This document shows positions 32,853-43,786 of a stretch of DNA of 64,000 bases, in pieces. Positions within the stretch are counted from its first letter, which is position 1. Each line of letters starts with the position of its first letter. The notes under the pieces were generated by a model. That model worked only from the letters and a program-made list of their open reading frames with translations, was not told where the DNA came from and did no database searches. The stretch comes from Mycocentrospora acerina. Lineage: Eukaryota > Ascomycota > Dothideomycetes > Pleosporales. The stretch lies in the NCBI GenBank assembly GCA_022701365.1, contig JAKUHH010000108.1, positions 743,821 to 807,820 of the forward strand, written 5' to 3'. The position numbers and the translations under genes are program-made.

Positions 32853-35501
32853 CGTGATATAGTAAGTCGTGTCAAGTGGAGAGTGTCGTAAATGGTGCTG
32901 CGTATCTTAGGTACCAAAGAAGGCAAAAAGACCTCTAAGTATGAAAGATTGGTCAAGGGTGAAAAGAAGAGGCGTTGTGGGTGCACAGTCTAGGTAGATG
33001 ATAGCGCAATTGGGAGTCGATTCACAACGCAGCCAGGAGTTGAGTGAAGGCGTAAAAATGGACGAAAGCAGCAACAAGGGAGCTCAAAGAAGGAAAGTGA
33101 CCCTGCACTGTTCGGATACAAAGGAATGTAGAAGAGGGATTGACGAAGACTAGCTTGTCACGAGGAAAAGGGTGTCACTGCAAGTGATGCCTCTTTCCAC
33201 AAGAGCGGCATGCTGCTTATAAGCCGTCTGCAGATGGTCTCTCAAGACTGCTCTGTGGCCTTGTCAAGGTCTCCGCATCGGTTCGTCCAGACTCAGTGCC
33301 CAAAGCCCGTTGTGTGACCCGCATGGTCCTGTGCCGCTAGCGGAAGAACCGGGGAGTACGGCCCTTAAATTGAGCCGCAACCAATGTCAATGTCGAGAGC
33401 CTGCGTACCTGCAGGAGCGGACTTAAGCCCCGTGTTTTGAAACGGGCGAGACGCGGATGCATGTGGCTGCTCGAGGCGCCTATGTCTACGCTTGCAGTCT
33501 TCTCCTATGCATTTCTGACCAGCGTAGTCCAAATTGTGTTTCACGCCTTCCGCTTCTGGGTCTGGGCTGGCGCTTGTTCCTCACAGAAGCCATCAAGCGC
33601 CACAGCGGAGAATAATATCGAACTTCAATCGAAGGCGCCTCATCTCTTCTCTCACTCTGGAAATTTGGCAGAGGGTCAAGAAAACGGCCGGTTTGATCGC
33701 CTGAAAACTCATCTCTGTCTGTGCTCGTCCAACTTCCATTCCAACCGTCACCTCAGATTTGTGGGGATGCCCTACAGGATTCTACCCGATATCGATAAGA
33801 CCGAACCAACTGAGTATCCACTACGTGGTGGAGACTCGTTCCTCTTACATCCCGCTTCGATTACACATCTCTTTGTACAGGAACTTCGGACCGCGGTTAT
33901 ACTACCAAACTAACATCGCCGCGCCGCTCAGGTTAAGCATTCCCTGTCACAGTCGACAGGTGTCAAGATGTCACACCCCCGCTGCCGAGCTTTGGACTCC
34001 ATCGGCACTTTAACGTCATGTCGAGCAATATGCGGATATGGCGCTTTTGCACACGCAAGTCTGAAAGCGGTTCGACGCCCGCGGTGACCGCTTGCAGCAC
34101 CTGGTGTCCCTCTTCGTGCCAACGACTGCAGGGGGTATTAGGGTATGCTTTTTCCACCAAACGCCCTTCTGCGTCCAAGGCACCTGATCGTACGTACACC
34201 AGACCCCGCGGGTAAACGAGAACAAGATCTTTTAGTCAACAAAATCGGCTTCAAAAACAACTACCATTTCAAAATATGGTAGCATGATGATAGAGTTCGT
34301 CCGAAATCATCTCCTGCATGGCTCTTGCCAGCTCTCCAATACCACCGTTGTGGTATATTGTCAGCAGAGTTCCGCAACTGATCTGCACGAGATGTACGTT
34401 TCACAGGTTAACCATGACATCTTCTACAACAGAAAGCACTCCTTGAGACTCGATTGGTGTGTTTATTCGAAACACTACCGAACACCAACATGAGTCTAAC
34501 CATGGCAATCTTTACGCACTTCCTGCTCATACTCGCATTCCTCGAATATCAAGTATTCATCGGTCCATGCACAAGTCATGGTATGCTACACAGATCTGCC
34601 CTCTTCATGCGTATATCGAAACATCATCTCCCCAATGCAATTTGCCCACAAGCCAACACCTCTCCCAGAACACCATTTCACGCCCATTTCCTTGGAATTT
34701 GCTTCAAAGCAGTCATAGCCACTGCCAAGCGCCCCATTACCTGAAACACACGACAGTGTTTCACCTGACTACACACGCAATCCTCCGATAGGCAACCCTT
34801 TGGCGCACGGATACCCATCCGGAACGCTAAATCTGCTGACAGGAAAGCATATCCTTGCCGTCGCTCTCGTGGATGATCGGATCCCTCTAATCCAAATCCT
34901 TGGATCCTCGCTTGTGGCTTCTAAGACGAGCCTTTTGGGCTTCTACAAGCATGGAATGAATGTCTTTTCTTTGTGGGTGCAAATTGGAGGGCGGAGTGGT
35001 GTTTGAAGGCAAATGTATATTACTTTACTATGGGTAGAGGGTTCCCTAAGCCGTCCTTGGATTTGTGGAAGTCTTGAATGAGCACTATGACATGCATCTT
35101 CTGAACGTCTGTTCGCTGTGTTGTAAGATTGGGGAAATCCCTTCATCTAGACACGTCCAAGACATTATTTTCAGCCGAAAGGATTGAGTGATGCCTTGTC
35201 TTTGGCAAGCAGTGAACTCGGCACGCCAACACCCATCAAAAGTTTCCACCAACTGCACACGGTCTTCAATGCTGCCCTAAAGAAGAAAGCACTTCCATGA
35301 CCACATACAGACAGACCCGTATCAAAGAGACTATACAGGCATCTGCGCCACTCCCCCGCATAAATCGCATCCTCTCCATTTCCAAGCGTAACACGTCTCC
35401 TCTTCCAGCATATGTGCACTAAAATTCTTCAAAAGAATGCTCTCGCGTGCATTAACTTCATTCTGCCGCATGCAAAGGACACATAACAAAGGATTATCTT
35501 G

Positions 35502-35537
<36 letters not shown>

Positions 35538-36136
35538 NNNNNNNNNNNNNNNNNNNNNNNNNNNNNNNNNNNNNNNNNNNNNNNNNNNNNNNNNNNNNNN
35601 NNNNNNNNNNNNNNNNNNNNNNNNNNNNNNNNNNNNNNNNNNNNNNNNNNNNNNNNNNNNNNNNNNNNNNNNNNNNNNNNNNNNCCCCCCCCCCCCCCCC
35701 CCGCATTTCCATTCTGTCAACATTACCGTTTGATATGCTCGGAATAGTTAATCCGCCTCAACAACCACTACACATCACACTATACACCACACTGCATACC
35801 ACACTGCACACTACTCTATCGCTTGCATGTTTCCGTCGCTCCGCTCGTTTTTCGGCTCTTGTGTTTATCGTCCAGATTGGCATGAGAACTTCCATATCCG
35901 TTTTGCGTCATGCACTCGTGGGCTCATGCAAGCCTCCTTTCAGGAATGCTGCTGCATGCAGTCGCTCAACTGTGTTCCTCGGTATGACTACTGCAAGTGA
36001 ATCTCAGCATTGGCATTTTGACATAAAGTGGACTACATGATAGTAGCAGAAGTGATTAATACGCATTTGCATACGTCTCATGACTCGATTTTTCTTCTTT
36101 TAACTAACTATACAAAATCTCATTTCATGCACGACT
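32853..36136. other. Long gene-poor region containing an assembly gap
   Basis: About 3.3 kb. The right ~600 bp next to 32853 is the LPMO-like promoter. Small open frames such as 33461-33913 (a single hydrophobic stretch, no domain) and 34454-34791 are not supported as genes. The poly-C/N gap at 35506-35702 interrupts it. The sequence around 35760-35825 has repeated ACACTGCA/ACACTATACA units. Confidence 0.4.
35506..35702. other. Scaffold gap of 147 N flanked by poly-C runs
   Basis: 32 C residues (35506-35537), 147 N (35538-35684) and 18 C residues (35685-35702). The C run on both sides shows that assembly stopped inside one homopolymer or C-rich repeat. The real length is unknown, so features across it cannot be called. 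Confidence 0.98.
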
Positions 36137-37543
36137 TTACTTCTTCAACAGGATTTCCAACTCAGCGGCTATAGCATCACCGACTTGGCTTGTTGTCGAG
36201 TTGCCGCCAATGTCCTTTGTCCTGATACCCTTATCGATGGTGATCTTTGTCGCCTCATCAATCTTCAGGGCAAGCTCGGGCAGGCACAGCGAGTACTTGA
36301 ACATCATGCTCATTGACAGCACGGTCGCGACGGGGTTGACAATACCCATACCGGCAATGTCAGGTGCAGATCCTGTAGAATGTTAGTAAACTTGGAATGG
36401 CGACGCAACTCATATTTTTTAAATACATACCGTGAATGGGCTCGTAAATGCCGTTGAGTTTCGTCTTGCCATCTGGAATGCCGCCCAAACTTGCGCTGGG
36501 TAAAAGTCCCAGACTCCCTGGAATGACACTCGCCTCGTCGCTGATGATGTCACCAAACAAGTTGCTTGTCACCACGATACCGTTCAATGCACGGGGGTTC
36601 TTGATCATCAACATAGCCGCCGAGTCGATGAGATGCGTGCCAGACTTCAAGTTGGGGAACTCGTCCTTCATAATCCTCTCGAATGTCTTGCGCCATAATC
36701 TCGACGTAGCCAGCACGTTTGCCTTGTCCAGACTCCACACGGGGAGCGGGGGGTCTTCGACGCTCGCCAGGGAGCCAGCCAGGCGCACGACGCGCTCGAT
36801 CTCGTGGACACTGTAGGGCTCTGTGTCCCAGGCATGGCCATCACCATCCTCTTCCTTGCGCTCGCCAAAGTAAATGCCACCGGTAAGTTCGCGGATGATG
36901 TTGAAGTTTACACCGCGCACATTGTCGGCTTTGAGTGGGGACGAGTCGACGAGCGAGTCGGAGGCGAAGAAGCAGGGACGGAGATTGCCAAAGGTGCCGA
37001 GCTCCTTGCGGAGTCTGAGAATACCCTGCTCAGGGCGGACGGCGCCTGTTCCCCATTTCTGTCTGATGTCAATACTGGCAGTTGACGGACGCAGAAGAAG
37101 ACGCGTACCGGGCCACCGACGGCACCGAGGATGATGGCGTCTGCTGATTTACACGCAGCGAGGGCATCGTCTGTGAGGGGGTTGTTGTGCGCGTCTATTG
37201 AAGCCTAGGGCTGTTAGAGCGCGGTAGACGAGTGCATCGTTGTGGGACTCACGCCGCCAAAGAGCTGCTGGTTGAAGTTGAACGACACGTCCGTGTGCTT
37301 CTCGACTACGTTGAGAACCTGGGGCTCGTCAGCATGAAGCTATACAAGGCGCCATGTTGCATCATACCTTGATCGCCTCTGCAATAACCTATACGTCTTC
37401 TGTGAGCTTTTGCGTTGAATCAGAGCGATGGAGCTGTTACCTCAGGTCCCACACCGTCACCTGCGCGCAATCAGTCAATTTGCCCTCTCTACAGGTGCAA
37501 CGGAGAACTCACCGCCGAGAACAACAATGTTAAATGAAGGCAT
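36137..37543 (-). CDS. leu2: 3-isopropylmalate dehydrogenase
   Basis: Seven exons: 37543-37513, 37460-37441, 37388-37368, 37318-37253, 37204-37109, 37058-36431, 36372-36137, giving 365 aa. It oxidises 3-isopropylmalate in leucine synthesis. The product reads MPSFNIVVLGGDGVGPEVIAE in its first 21 residues. NADH-linked IPMDH motifs are SIDAHNNPLTD, GAVGGPKWGTG, RPEQGILRLRKEL, NVRGVNFNIIRELTGGIYFGE, GNLFGDIISDEAS, YEPIHGSAPDIAG and NPVATVLS. Exons 2 and 3 are only 20 and 21 nt. All phases agree and every intron has GT...AG ends. Confidence 0.96.
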
Positions 37544-38318
37544 AGCTGTAGTGTGTGTTTGAAAATTGGTGCGTGAGGGAAGCGTCAGACTTCCCAAAAT
37601 GTTTCGAGACTTGCAAAAGCTACCCCACGATCCCCGCGCAGCCGCCGACTTCGGACCTCGTCGTACCGGACATCAGCGCGAACCTCCGCAGCCGACATTC
37701 GCAGGCCGCGATCGTACCTCTGTTTACCTTCTCGCCGGCATTCATCGTTGAAGAGTGCCGGTATCGCTTGGTCTGTTTGTTTGTGTACATTTCGATGATG
37801 ATGCCGCTGCTGCTGCCGACTCAACTATGATCTCATCAGCATAAAGCATGGAAATCATGCATAAAAATACCATCTCCATGGTATGGAAAACAAAGCAACT
37901 ATTACAGGATGTTCAAGAACATTACCTTCGACAGAGCGTGTGTATAGTTCAATGTGAGAAGGAGGCATACCCTTTAAATGTCAAAAGCAAAATAAGGTAC
38001 TTGGAAACATATCAAGGAAGAAACCTCTGTTTTCTAAATGCTCATCTTCAGCAAATTCATCGCCAACCAGCAAGGTTCTGAAAATTTACAATTAAATAGT
38101 ACCCAATCAATTATTGTGAATGCATGTTATCAAAGTACATTTCTTATTCCTCCACCAGTCTTTTCCCCAACATACAGACCCCTCTCCAAAGGTATAATTC
38201 ATAACTACAGTCATGTGCACATTTTCAGAACCCCCCCAAACGCCAAAGCATCACGATCCAGAAACCCAACCTTCATGTTGTTCCATCTCCGCAAGCCATC
38301 CATTCAGAAACGCCATTC
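37544..38318. other. Intergenic spacer, IPMDH promoter and kynureninase 3' flank
   Basis: 775 bp. Both flanking genes are on the minus strand, so this holds the IPMDH promoter on its left and the kynureninase 3' UTR on its right. Short open frames here (for example 37555-37830) have no domain. A CCGGAC-rich patch around 37665-37700 could be regulatory (a Leu3-type CCGGNNCCGG box is not seen as such). Confidence 0.4.
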
Positions 38319-39755
38319 TCATGGCGCATCACTTTTGGGCGAAAGCGCCTTCTCGAAGATCTGCATAAATCTCCAGATATCTTGAAACGTGTTATACAGA
38401 GGAGTAGCAGCTATCCTGATTATTCCAGGCTTTCTCTTGTCGCAAATGACACCATTTGCTTCTAGAGCGGCACTGACGTCCTCCATGAGGTCCTCCTGAA
38501 GCAGTACACTGAGTTGTGTGCCACGGAAACGCGGGTCGGTGGGGGTGATGATCTTGAATGGTGCCTCTCCACCTTTCGTGTTTCGGGACGAGATTGCGTT
38601 GAGAAGATGCTCTACATACGCCGTCAGAAGCAAAGACTTTGATCGCAAGTCGGCCATCTTGGTTTTTGTGAACACACTCAGCGAGCCAGCGAGACATGTC
38701 AGATCTACGGCACTAGGGTTCGAGCACTGGAACCCTTGCGCACCAGGAGTGGGCTTGAACTTGTTGTCCATCAGGAAGCGGGAGCTCTTGTCGTGGCCGT
38801 ACCAGCCCTTCAATCCGACGTTGTGGTTGTTATCACCGTGACGCTCGTGCACAAATGCTGCTGCAACGGCTCCTGCACCCGAGTTCATGTACTTGTACGT
38901 GCACCAGCAGGCAAAGTCAACATCCCAGTCGTGCAGCTTGAGCTCAACGTTTCCGGCGGCATGCGCAAGATCCCACCCAATGGTGATGCCGAGTTTGCGG
39001 GCGTGGGCTGTGATGGTGGGAATATCAAGGAGCTGGCCTGTGTAGTATTGGATGCCAGGGAGAAGGATGAGTGCCAGTTCATCGACATTCTCGTCGATGA
39101 GGCGCAGAATATTGGCGGTTGTCATTATGTAGCCTTTGTCAGGCTCGACGGTCAGCATCGTTGTTTTGGGGTCCAGGCCATGCCATTCAATTTGAGACTC
39201 GATGGCATACCAGTCGCTAGGGAAGGGTCGCCATTCGCACATGATCTTATTTTTCTTGCCCACTGGCTTATAGAATGCGGCCATCATGAGGTGCAAGTTG
39301 ATCGTTAATGTGTTCATGGCAACAATTTCACTGGCTTTTGCGCCGACGATATCGCACATGCGCTCAGAACACAAGTTGGCGAGATCTTGGTATGGCGTCA
39401 ATGGCGAGTCTTCGAAGTTTGTGAAGTGGCCTCCGACAACGATGGAACCCCATGTTTTGAGATACGCGTTCATGTATTCACCAATCGCTTTGGGTTGCAG
39501 ACCGAGGGAGTTGCCGCAAAAGTAGATGGATTCATCTTCAGGACCTGAAGCCAAGGCGGCTGTCTTATCGTCATCGGTGAGTGTCTTGCGTCCGACTTGA
39601 GCCTTTGTAGGAACGATGAATTCTTTCCGGAACGTCTTCAAGATATCCTCATTGCTGTTGTCAAGGGCTTTTGCAAAGTCGAGTGTGTCGGCATTAGAAG
39701 GAAAATCAGGCTTCTGGCCTTCACGAAGCTTGCTGATAGCGCTGGCTGCGTCCAT
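38319..39755 (-). CDS. bna5: Kynureninase
   Basis: 478-aa PLP enzyme that splits kynurenine or 3-hydroxykynurenine into (3-hydroxy)anthranilate and alanine. Single exon from ATG 39755. Family motifs: IYFCGNSLGLQP, MNTLTINLHLMM, the FPSDWYA segment, GWDLAHAAGNVEL and WCTYKYMNSG, whose Lys288 is the PLP-binding residue. FQCSNPSAVDL follows as in other kynureninases. It shares a 478-bp divergent promoter with indoleamine 2,3-dioxygenase, placing two enzymes of tryptophan catabolism side by side. Confidence 0.96.
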   Translation of the reverse strand: MDAASAISKLREGQKPDFPSNADTLDFAKALDNSNEDILKTFRKEFIVPTKAQVGRKTLTDDDKTAALASGPEDESIYFCGNSLGLQPKAIGEYMNAYLKTWGSIVVGGHFTNFEDSPLTPYQDLANLCSERMCDIVGAKASEIVAMNTLTINLHLMMAAFYKPVGKKNKIMCEWRPFPSDWYAIESQIEWHGLDPKTTMLTVEPDKGYIMTTANILRLIDENVDELALILLPGIQYYTGQLLDIPTITAHARKLGITIGWDLAHAAGNVELKLHDWDVDFACWCTYKYMNSGAGAVAAAFVHERHGDNNHNVGLKGWYGHDKSSRFLMDNKFKPTPGAQGFQCSNPSAVDLTCLAGSLSVFTKTKMADLRSKSLLLTAYVEHLLNAISSRNTKGGEAPFKIITPTDPRFRGTQLSVLLQEDLMEDVSAALEANGVICDKRKPGIIRIAATPLYNTFQDIWRFMQIFEKALSPKSDAP

Positions 39756-40233
39756 TGCGGAGGTTGATGTCTGTGTGGGACAAGGTGTGGTGTATGGGCA
39801 GTGGCGACCCTAGGTTGGATGTCTTGAAACCTGAACAGACTGAAGTTGATAGAATCAGGGGTTGAGTGATTGATTGCGTGAATAGTGGCGTGAACCAAAC
39901 TCTTAAGTATTTGCTTCCGTCAGATTAATTCTCTGATGCATCATGATGTGCATCCGACAGTCGAAGCTAATGCGACCTTCCTAATCAGTACATCCGACGA
40001 ACTTTCCGACACACCTTCCGTTCCGATGCGGTTTTTCCTCGCCATCTCCACACCAACACAAGTTCAAGTAGGTAACCGGACTAAAGTGTATGTCAAAGTG
40101 GATTCCATGCCTGTGCGCAACCCTGAATCAAGGCGGTGCCGTCCGTCATGAAAAAGGCGATGTATTCCCTCGAGACTTTCGCATCTGCCCGCCAAACTTT
40201 CTCGACCAACCGCATTAATCTCCGTTTCCAGCC
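39756..40233. promoter_or_regulatory. Bidirectional promoter of kynureninase and indoleamine dioxygenase
   Basis: 478 bp between the divergent ATGs. CATCCGAC occurs at 39951-39958 and 39991-39998, exactly 40 bp apart. A CGGTGCCG palindrome of inverted CGG half-sites is at 40134-40141. Zn2Cys6 factors commonly bind CGG half-sites, and such a factor is encoded at 41575-43786. The link is inference. Confidence 0.55.
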
Positions 40234-41551
40234 ATGAGCCCTCACAAGATTGATGTTCTGCCTTCGCATGCAGCCCTTTCGTCATACGGCATCTCCAAAA
40301 ATGGCTTCTTACCTGAAGAGGCACCTCTAAGCAGGTTACCACACAGCTACTATCAGCCATGGGAGAACATCATGAAAGATTTGCCAACTCTCATTGAAGA
40401 GCAAATGATTAGACAACGCATAGACGAGTTGCCCACTCTCGATACTTTATTATTGGACAGTGAAGCAGAATGGCAGCGAGCCTATTCAATGCTTGCTGTT
40501 TTTACGCAAGGATATGTCTGGACAGGGCCAGAGCCATCAGAAGTGAGTTACAATCCCTAGCAGAGCATATCTAAGCCAGGGTTACTCATACAATGCGCAG
40601 CGACTACCTCCTGCAATTTCCATCCCCTTTCTCAGGATTGCTGAGCATCTTGAGGTACACCCTATTGCCACATATGCCGCATTAAATCTTTGGAACTGGA
40701 CACCGCTCAAGCAAGGCGCGGATCTTACTCAACCGGAGAATATGGTAGCAGTACACACAGCGACGGGTACCGACGACGAATCTTGGTTCTTGATCATCTC
40801 CAACGCCATGGAGGCTAGAGCAGGACCACTAGTACACGGAATGTTGGCGGCCATGGAAGCTGTTGAGCTCGATGATCTGCCAACCATTCTTCACGGCTTA
40901 AGATACTTCAAACAAAGCATGATAGATATTGGACGTCTTCTAGAACGCATGGATGAGCGGTGTAATCCACAAGTGTTCTACCACACAATCCGACCATTTT
41001 TGGCTGGTAGCATGAACATGGAAGCTGCTGGTCTACCAAATGGTGTGTTCTATGACGAGGGTGATGGGAAAGGGTCTTGGAGAAAGTACCGTGGTGGTAG
41101 CAACGGGCAGAGCTCGCTATTACAATTCTGTGATGCTGTGCTCTCAGTCAACCATGCCCGGTGTGGTGGTTTCCATGCAGAGATGCGCCGTTATATGCCA
41201 GGGCCGCATGCCAGATTTCTGGACGATATTGAGGCCATTGCGAATATTCGAGGTTATGTCGATAGCCACCAGGACAACGTCGAGCTTCTCACAGCCTTCA
41301 ATGAAGCCGTTGCAGCTCTCAGTGGGTTCCGTGACAAACACATTGCTCTGGTTACCAGGTACATCATAATACCAAGCCGTATGGCCAAGCCAGCAAACCT
41401 AGTCAAGCGCACAGATATTGCTTCTGCTTCTACCAAGATGGTGCTGCAGGAAGGACAGGCGCAAGAGATAAGGGGCACTGGAGGGACAAAACTGATTCCA
41501 TTCTTGCGAACATCGAGAGACGAAACCTCTGAGACCGCAGTTACTCGTTGA
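40234..41551 (+). CDS. bna2: Indoleamine 2,3-dioxygenase
   Basis: Two exons, 40234-40542 and 40601-41551 (58-nt intron, phase 0), giving 419 aa. Haem enzyme opening the indole ring of tryptophan to N-formylkynurenine, the first kynurenine-pathway step. Recognisable parts are the N-terminal LPEEAPLSRLP, AALNLWNW, MLAAMEAVE, FRDKHIALVTRYII with the proximal haem ligand His350, and GTGGTKLIPFL near the end. Its stop codon is 23 bp from the stop codon of the convergent Zn2Cys6 gene, and it is divergent from kynureninase. Confidence 0.95.
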
Positions 41552-41574
41552 GCTTGATCGTTAGTTACAGAGAA

Positions 41575-43786
41575 TTAGAGAAAGCCGCCACCCATTTGCT
41601 GGTCGTACAAGGGAAAAAGTGGTATATCGGCAACCGATGCGCCATTCAGGGTATGAGTTCCAGGCTGGAGGAAGTCCTGTAGACCCTGGTCGTTCTCATT
41701 GAGCCACGGCAGTGCGAAGAAGTCCGCATCATAGATGGTCCATTCGGAAGGGGCCCTGGCAGGAATATCATTTTGTTCTGGGGCTGACGAGGTGAAGGGT
41801 TGTATGACAGGTTGGGAGCGGACAGTTTGTAACTCGCTAGGCAGGCTTTGAGGATGCGAAGGCAGTAGACCAAACAACGAAGACGAGTCCTGCTTCCTTT
41901 GTGAGCGCAACCGAAGTTCCCTTTTCTTGGCATGTGTAATTGTAGTCTGTAAGAGTGCTCGAACAATGTCGGAGTATTGGCGAGCATGCGGGTCGACTTT
42001 ACCAAAGTAGTCTAAGCAGCGGATCGATGCCTTGCAATCGTCCTCAAATGTCAAACCTGAGCGACCCAAAACACCGACAGCAAGGACGAGTGAAGTTGTG
42101 AACAACCACGAACTAGTTTTTAATCAGCTATTATCCATTAGGAAGGCCGCTACATGGCTTACACTATCAGAGGCATCCGGTGAGGCATCTTGCCAGCCTG
42201 GATTACAGTTTGCAGAGTATCTACAAATGAGGCTGCAGCTTCAAGTGCAGCATCTGCATACTTTCTTTTCTCTTGGTTTTCACCCTGCGTCCCCCCTCCT
42301 TTCAGAGAAGCGCCCAGAAACTCGTAGAGTTCGTAGATCAAGAACGGTCGTGTCAGCAGCATTATACCGTAGAAGTAAGAACATAGTGTAGAACAAGCAC
42401 CAACAGCCTCTTCTCGCGAAGAGTTGCAAAGAGTCGACCGGGCACTGGCGTTGGAAAGGGGCGTTAGCCAACTCGACGCCCACGTTTTGAGTTGATGAGA
42501 CACGTAGCTGGCGATGCGTAGCGATATTCTCTTTCGAGAATAGACCTCGACCACAACGCGCTCAATGATCATGAATATTTGCACACTGGCATCAAGTACA
42601 TGGACAGTCATGTCGCTGCCCACATCTGTAATGTTATACTTTACTGTACAATCCACATCTGACGTGGATGGTGGTCGGCCCAACACATTACTGATGAGTT
42701 GGTCTACAACACGGAGACTCTTCCAAATACGATCTCTCATAAATTTGATAGACTCTCCAAAGGATGCATTGACCTCGGTTCGGTGAAGGCCGATTGCATA
42801 GGCAGTGCGAGCAGCCAGGGCTAAGACTCGTGTGAGCAAAGATCTCATAAGTCGGTTGACTCCAACTTACAAAAGTACAGATATGCACCGTTTGGCTGGA
42901 ATGATCGAAGCATGTAGACAGCAACCAATGCAAACCCCTGTACAGTCGACACATTCATGCTACTGCAGAGGTGCTTGGTAAGTATATCCCTCGCATGATT
43001 GAACCATGCCTCCGCCTTGGGCTCGTTTGTCTCTTGTGCTCCGATAGCTAGCACCAGAAAGAATACTGCAGCCGCAGCATCACTAGAGTGTGAAGTGAGG
43101 CAACCAGCCCAAGCCTTCAGCTCACCTAACAGCTCTTCCGATTCGAAAAGATGAACAAGACCGCTAGTAACCACAGTGTAACCTTCCACTAGTGGTTGGA
43201 CTTCATGTAACGCTACGGCAAGAGATTGATATTGATTGACTGGCTCGGAGGGAGCGACTTCTATCATTGAATCTCGGGAAGTTTGCATGGGAAGCCCCTC
43301 TGGATCGACCTCGGAGGCTATGAGGTGTCTTACAGTCTGCAGGAAAGACAGTGGTGCGCAATCTCCAATGAATATGACTTTTCCTTGAGCATCACGTAAA
43401 ATTCGGCCTTCCAAAGGCACAGCTGTGTCTTCAGGGTGATCGTCTCTGCTCACAGTAGGAGAGAGCAAAGTCCCGATACCATCAGTTTCGTCCGCAGCTC
43501 TCGGCCTGCGTGAAAGGCCCTCGCTGTGGGCTCTATCCGAGGACACCCGTTGTGTAGAGGTTCCGGATTTTGGTTCCGGGTTGTTTGGAGTATTGCCAGC
43601 AGACCGTGCATGGCCACGGATCTTTGGGGCGGTAAAGGTGCACGTGTCCGTGTGGTGCTTCCGCTTGCAATAGCCACATGGTTGCTCACCATCACACTTG
43701 ACCTTCCGTCGCTTGCATAGATCGCATGCTGCTGTAACGCGCTCTAACCGCCGCTTTTTCTCTGGAGGTACAGGGTTGGGGTCCAT
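41575..43786 (-). CDS. Zn2Cys6 transcription factor with fungal-specific middle domain
   Basis: Three exons, 43786-42871, 42820-42163, 42112-41575, giving 703 aa. The zinc cluster starts at CDLCKRRKVKCDGEQPCGYC and has its sixth Cys in HHTDTC (CX2CX6CX5CX2CX7C). The start at 43786 (MDPNPVPPEKKRR) is chosen over an in-frame ATG further upstream (43861) because it lies just before a basic stretch. Splicing restores GAYLYFSLAARTAYAIGLHR of the fungal-TF regulatory domain, then SWLFTTSLVLAVGVLG. A disordered tail follows. Its tail-to-tail position with the dioxygenase suggests it controls tryptophan catabolism; this is inference. Confidence 0.9.

Noticed and set aside
33461..33913. Possible 150-residue protein with one hydrophobic stretch
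   Set aside because: No domain, no conserved pattern, and it sits in a gene-poor block beside the LPMO-like promoter.
36550..36738. Alternative frames within 3-isopropylmalate dehydrogenase
   Set aside because: They overlap the conserved exon 6 coding for GNLFGDIISDEAS in another frame.
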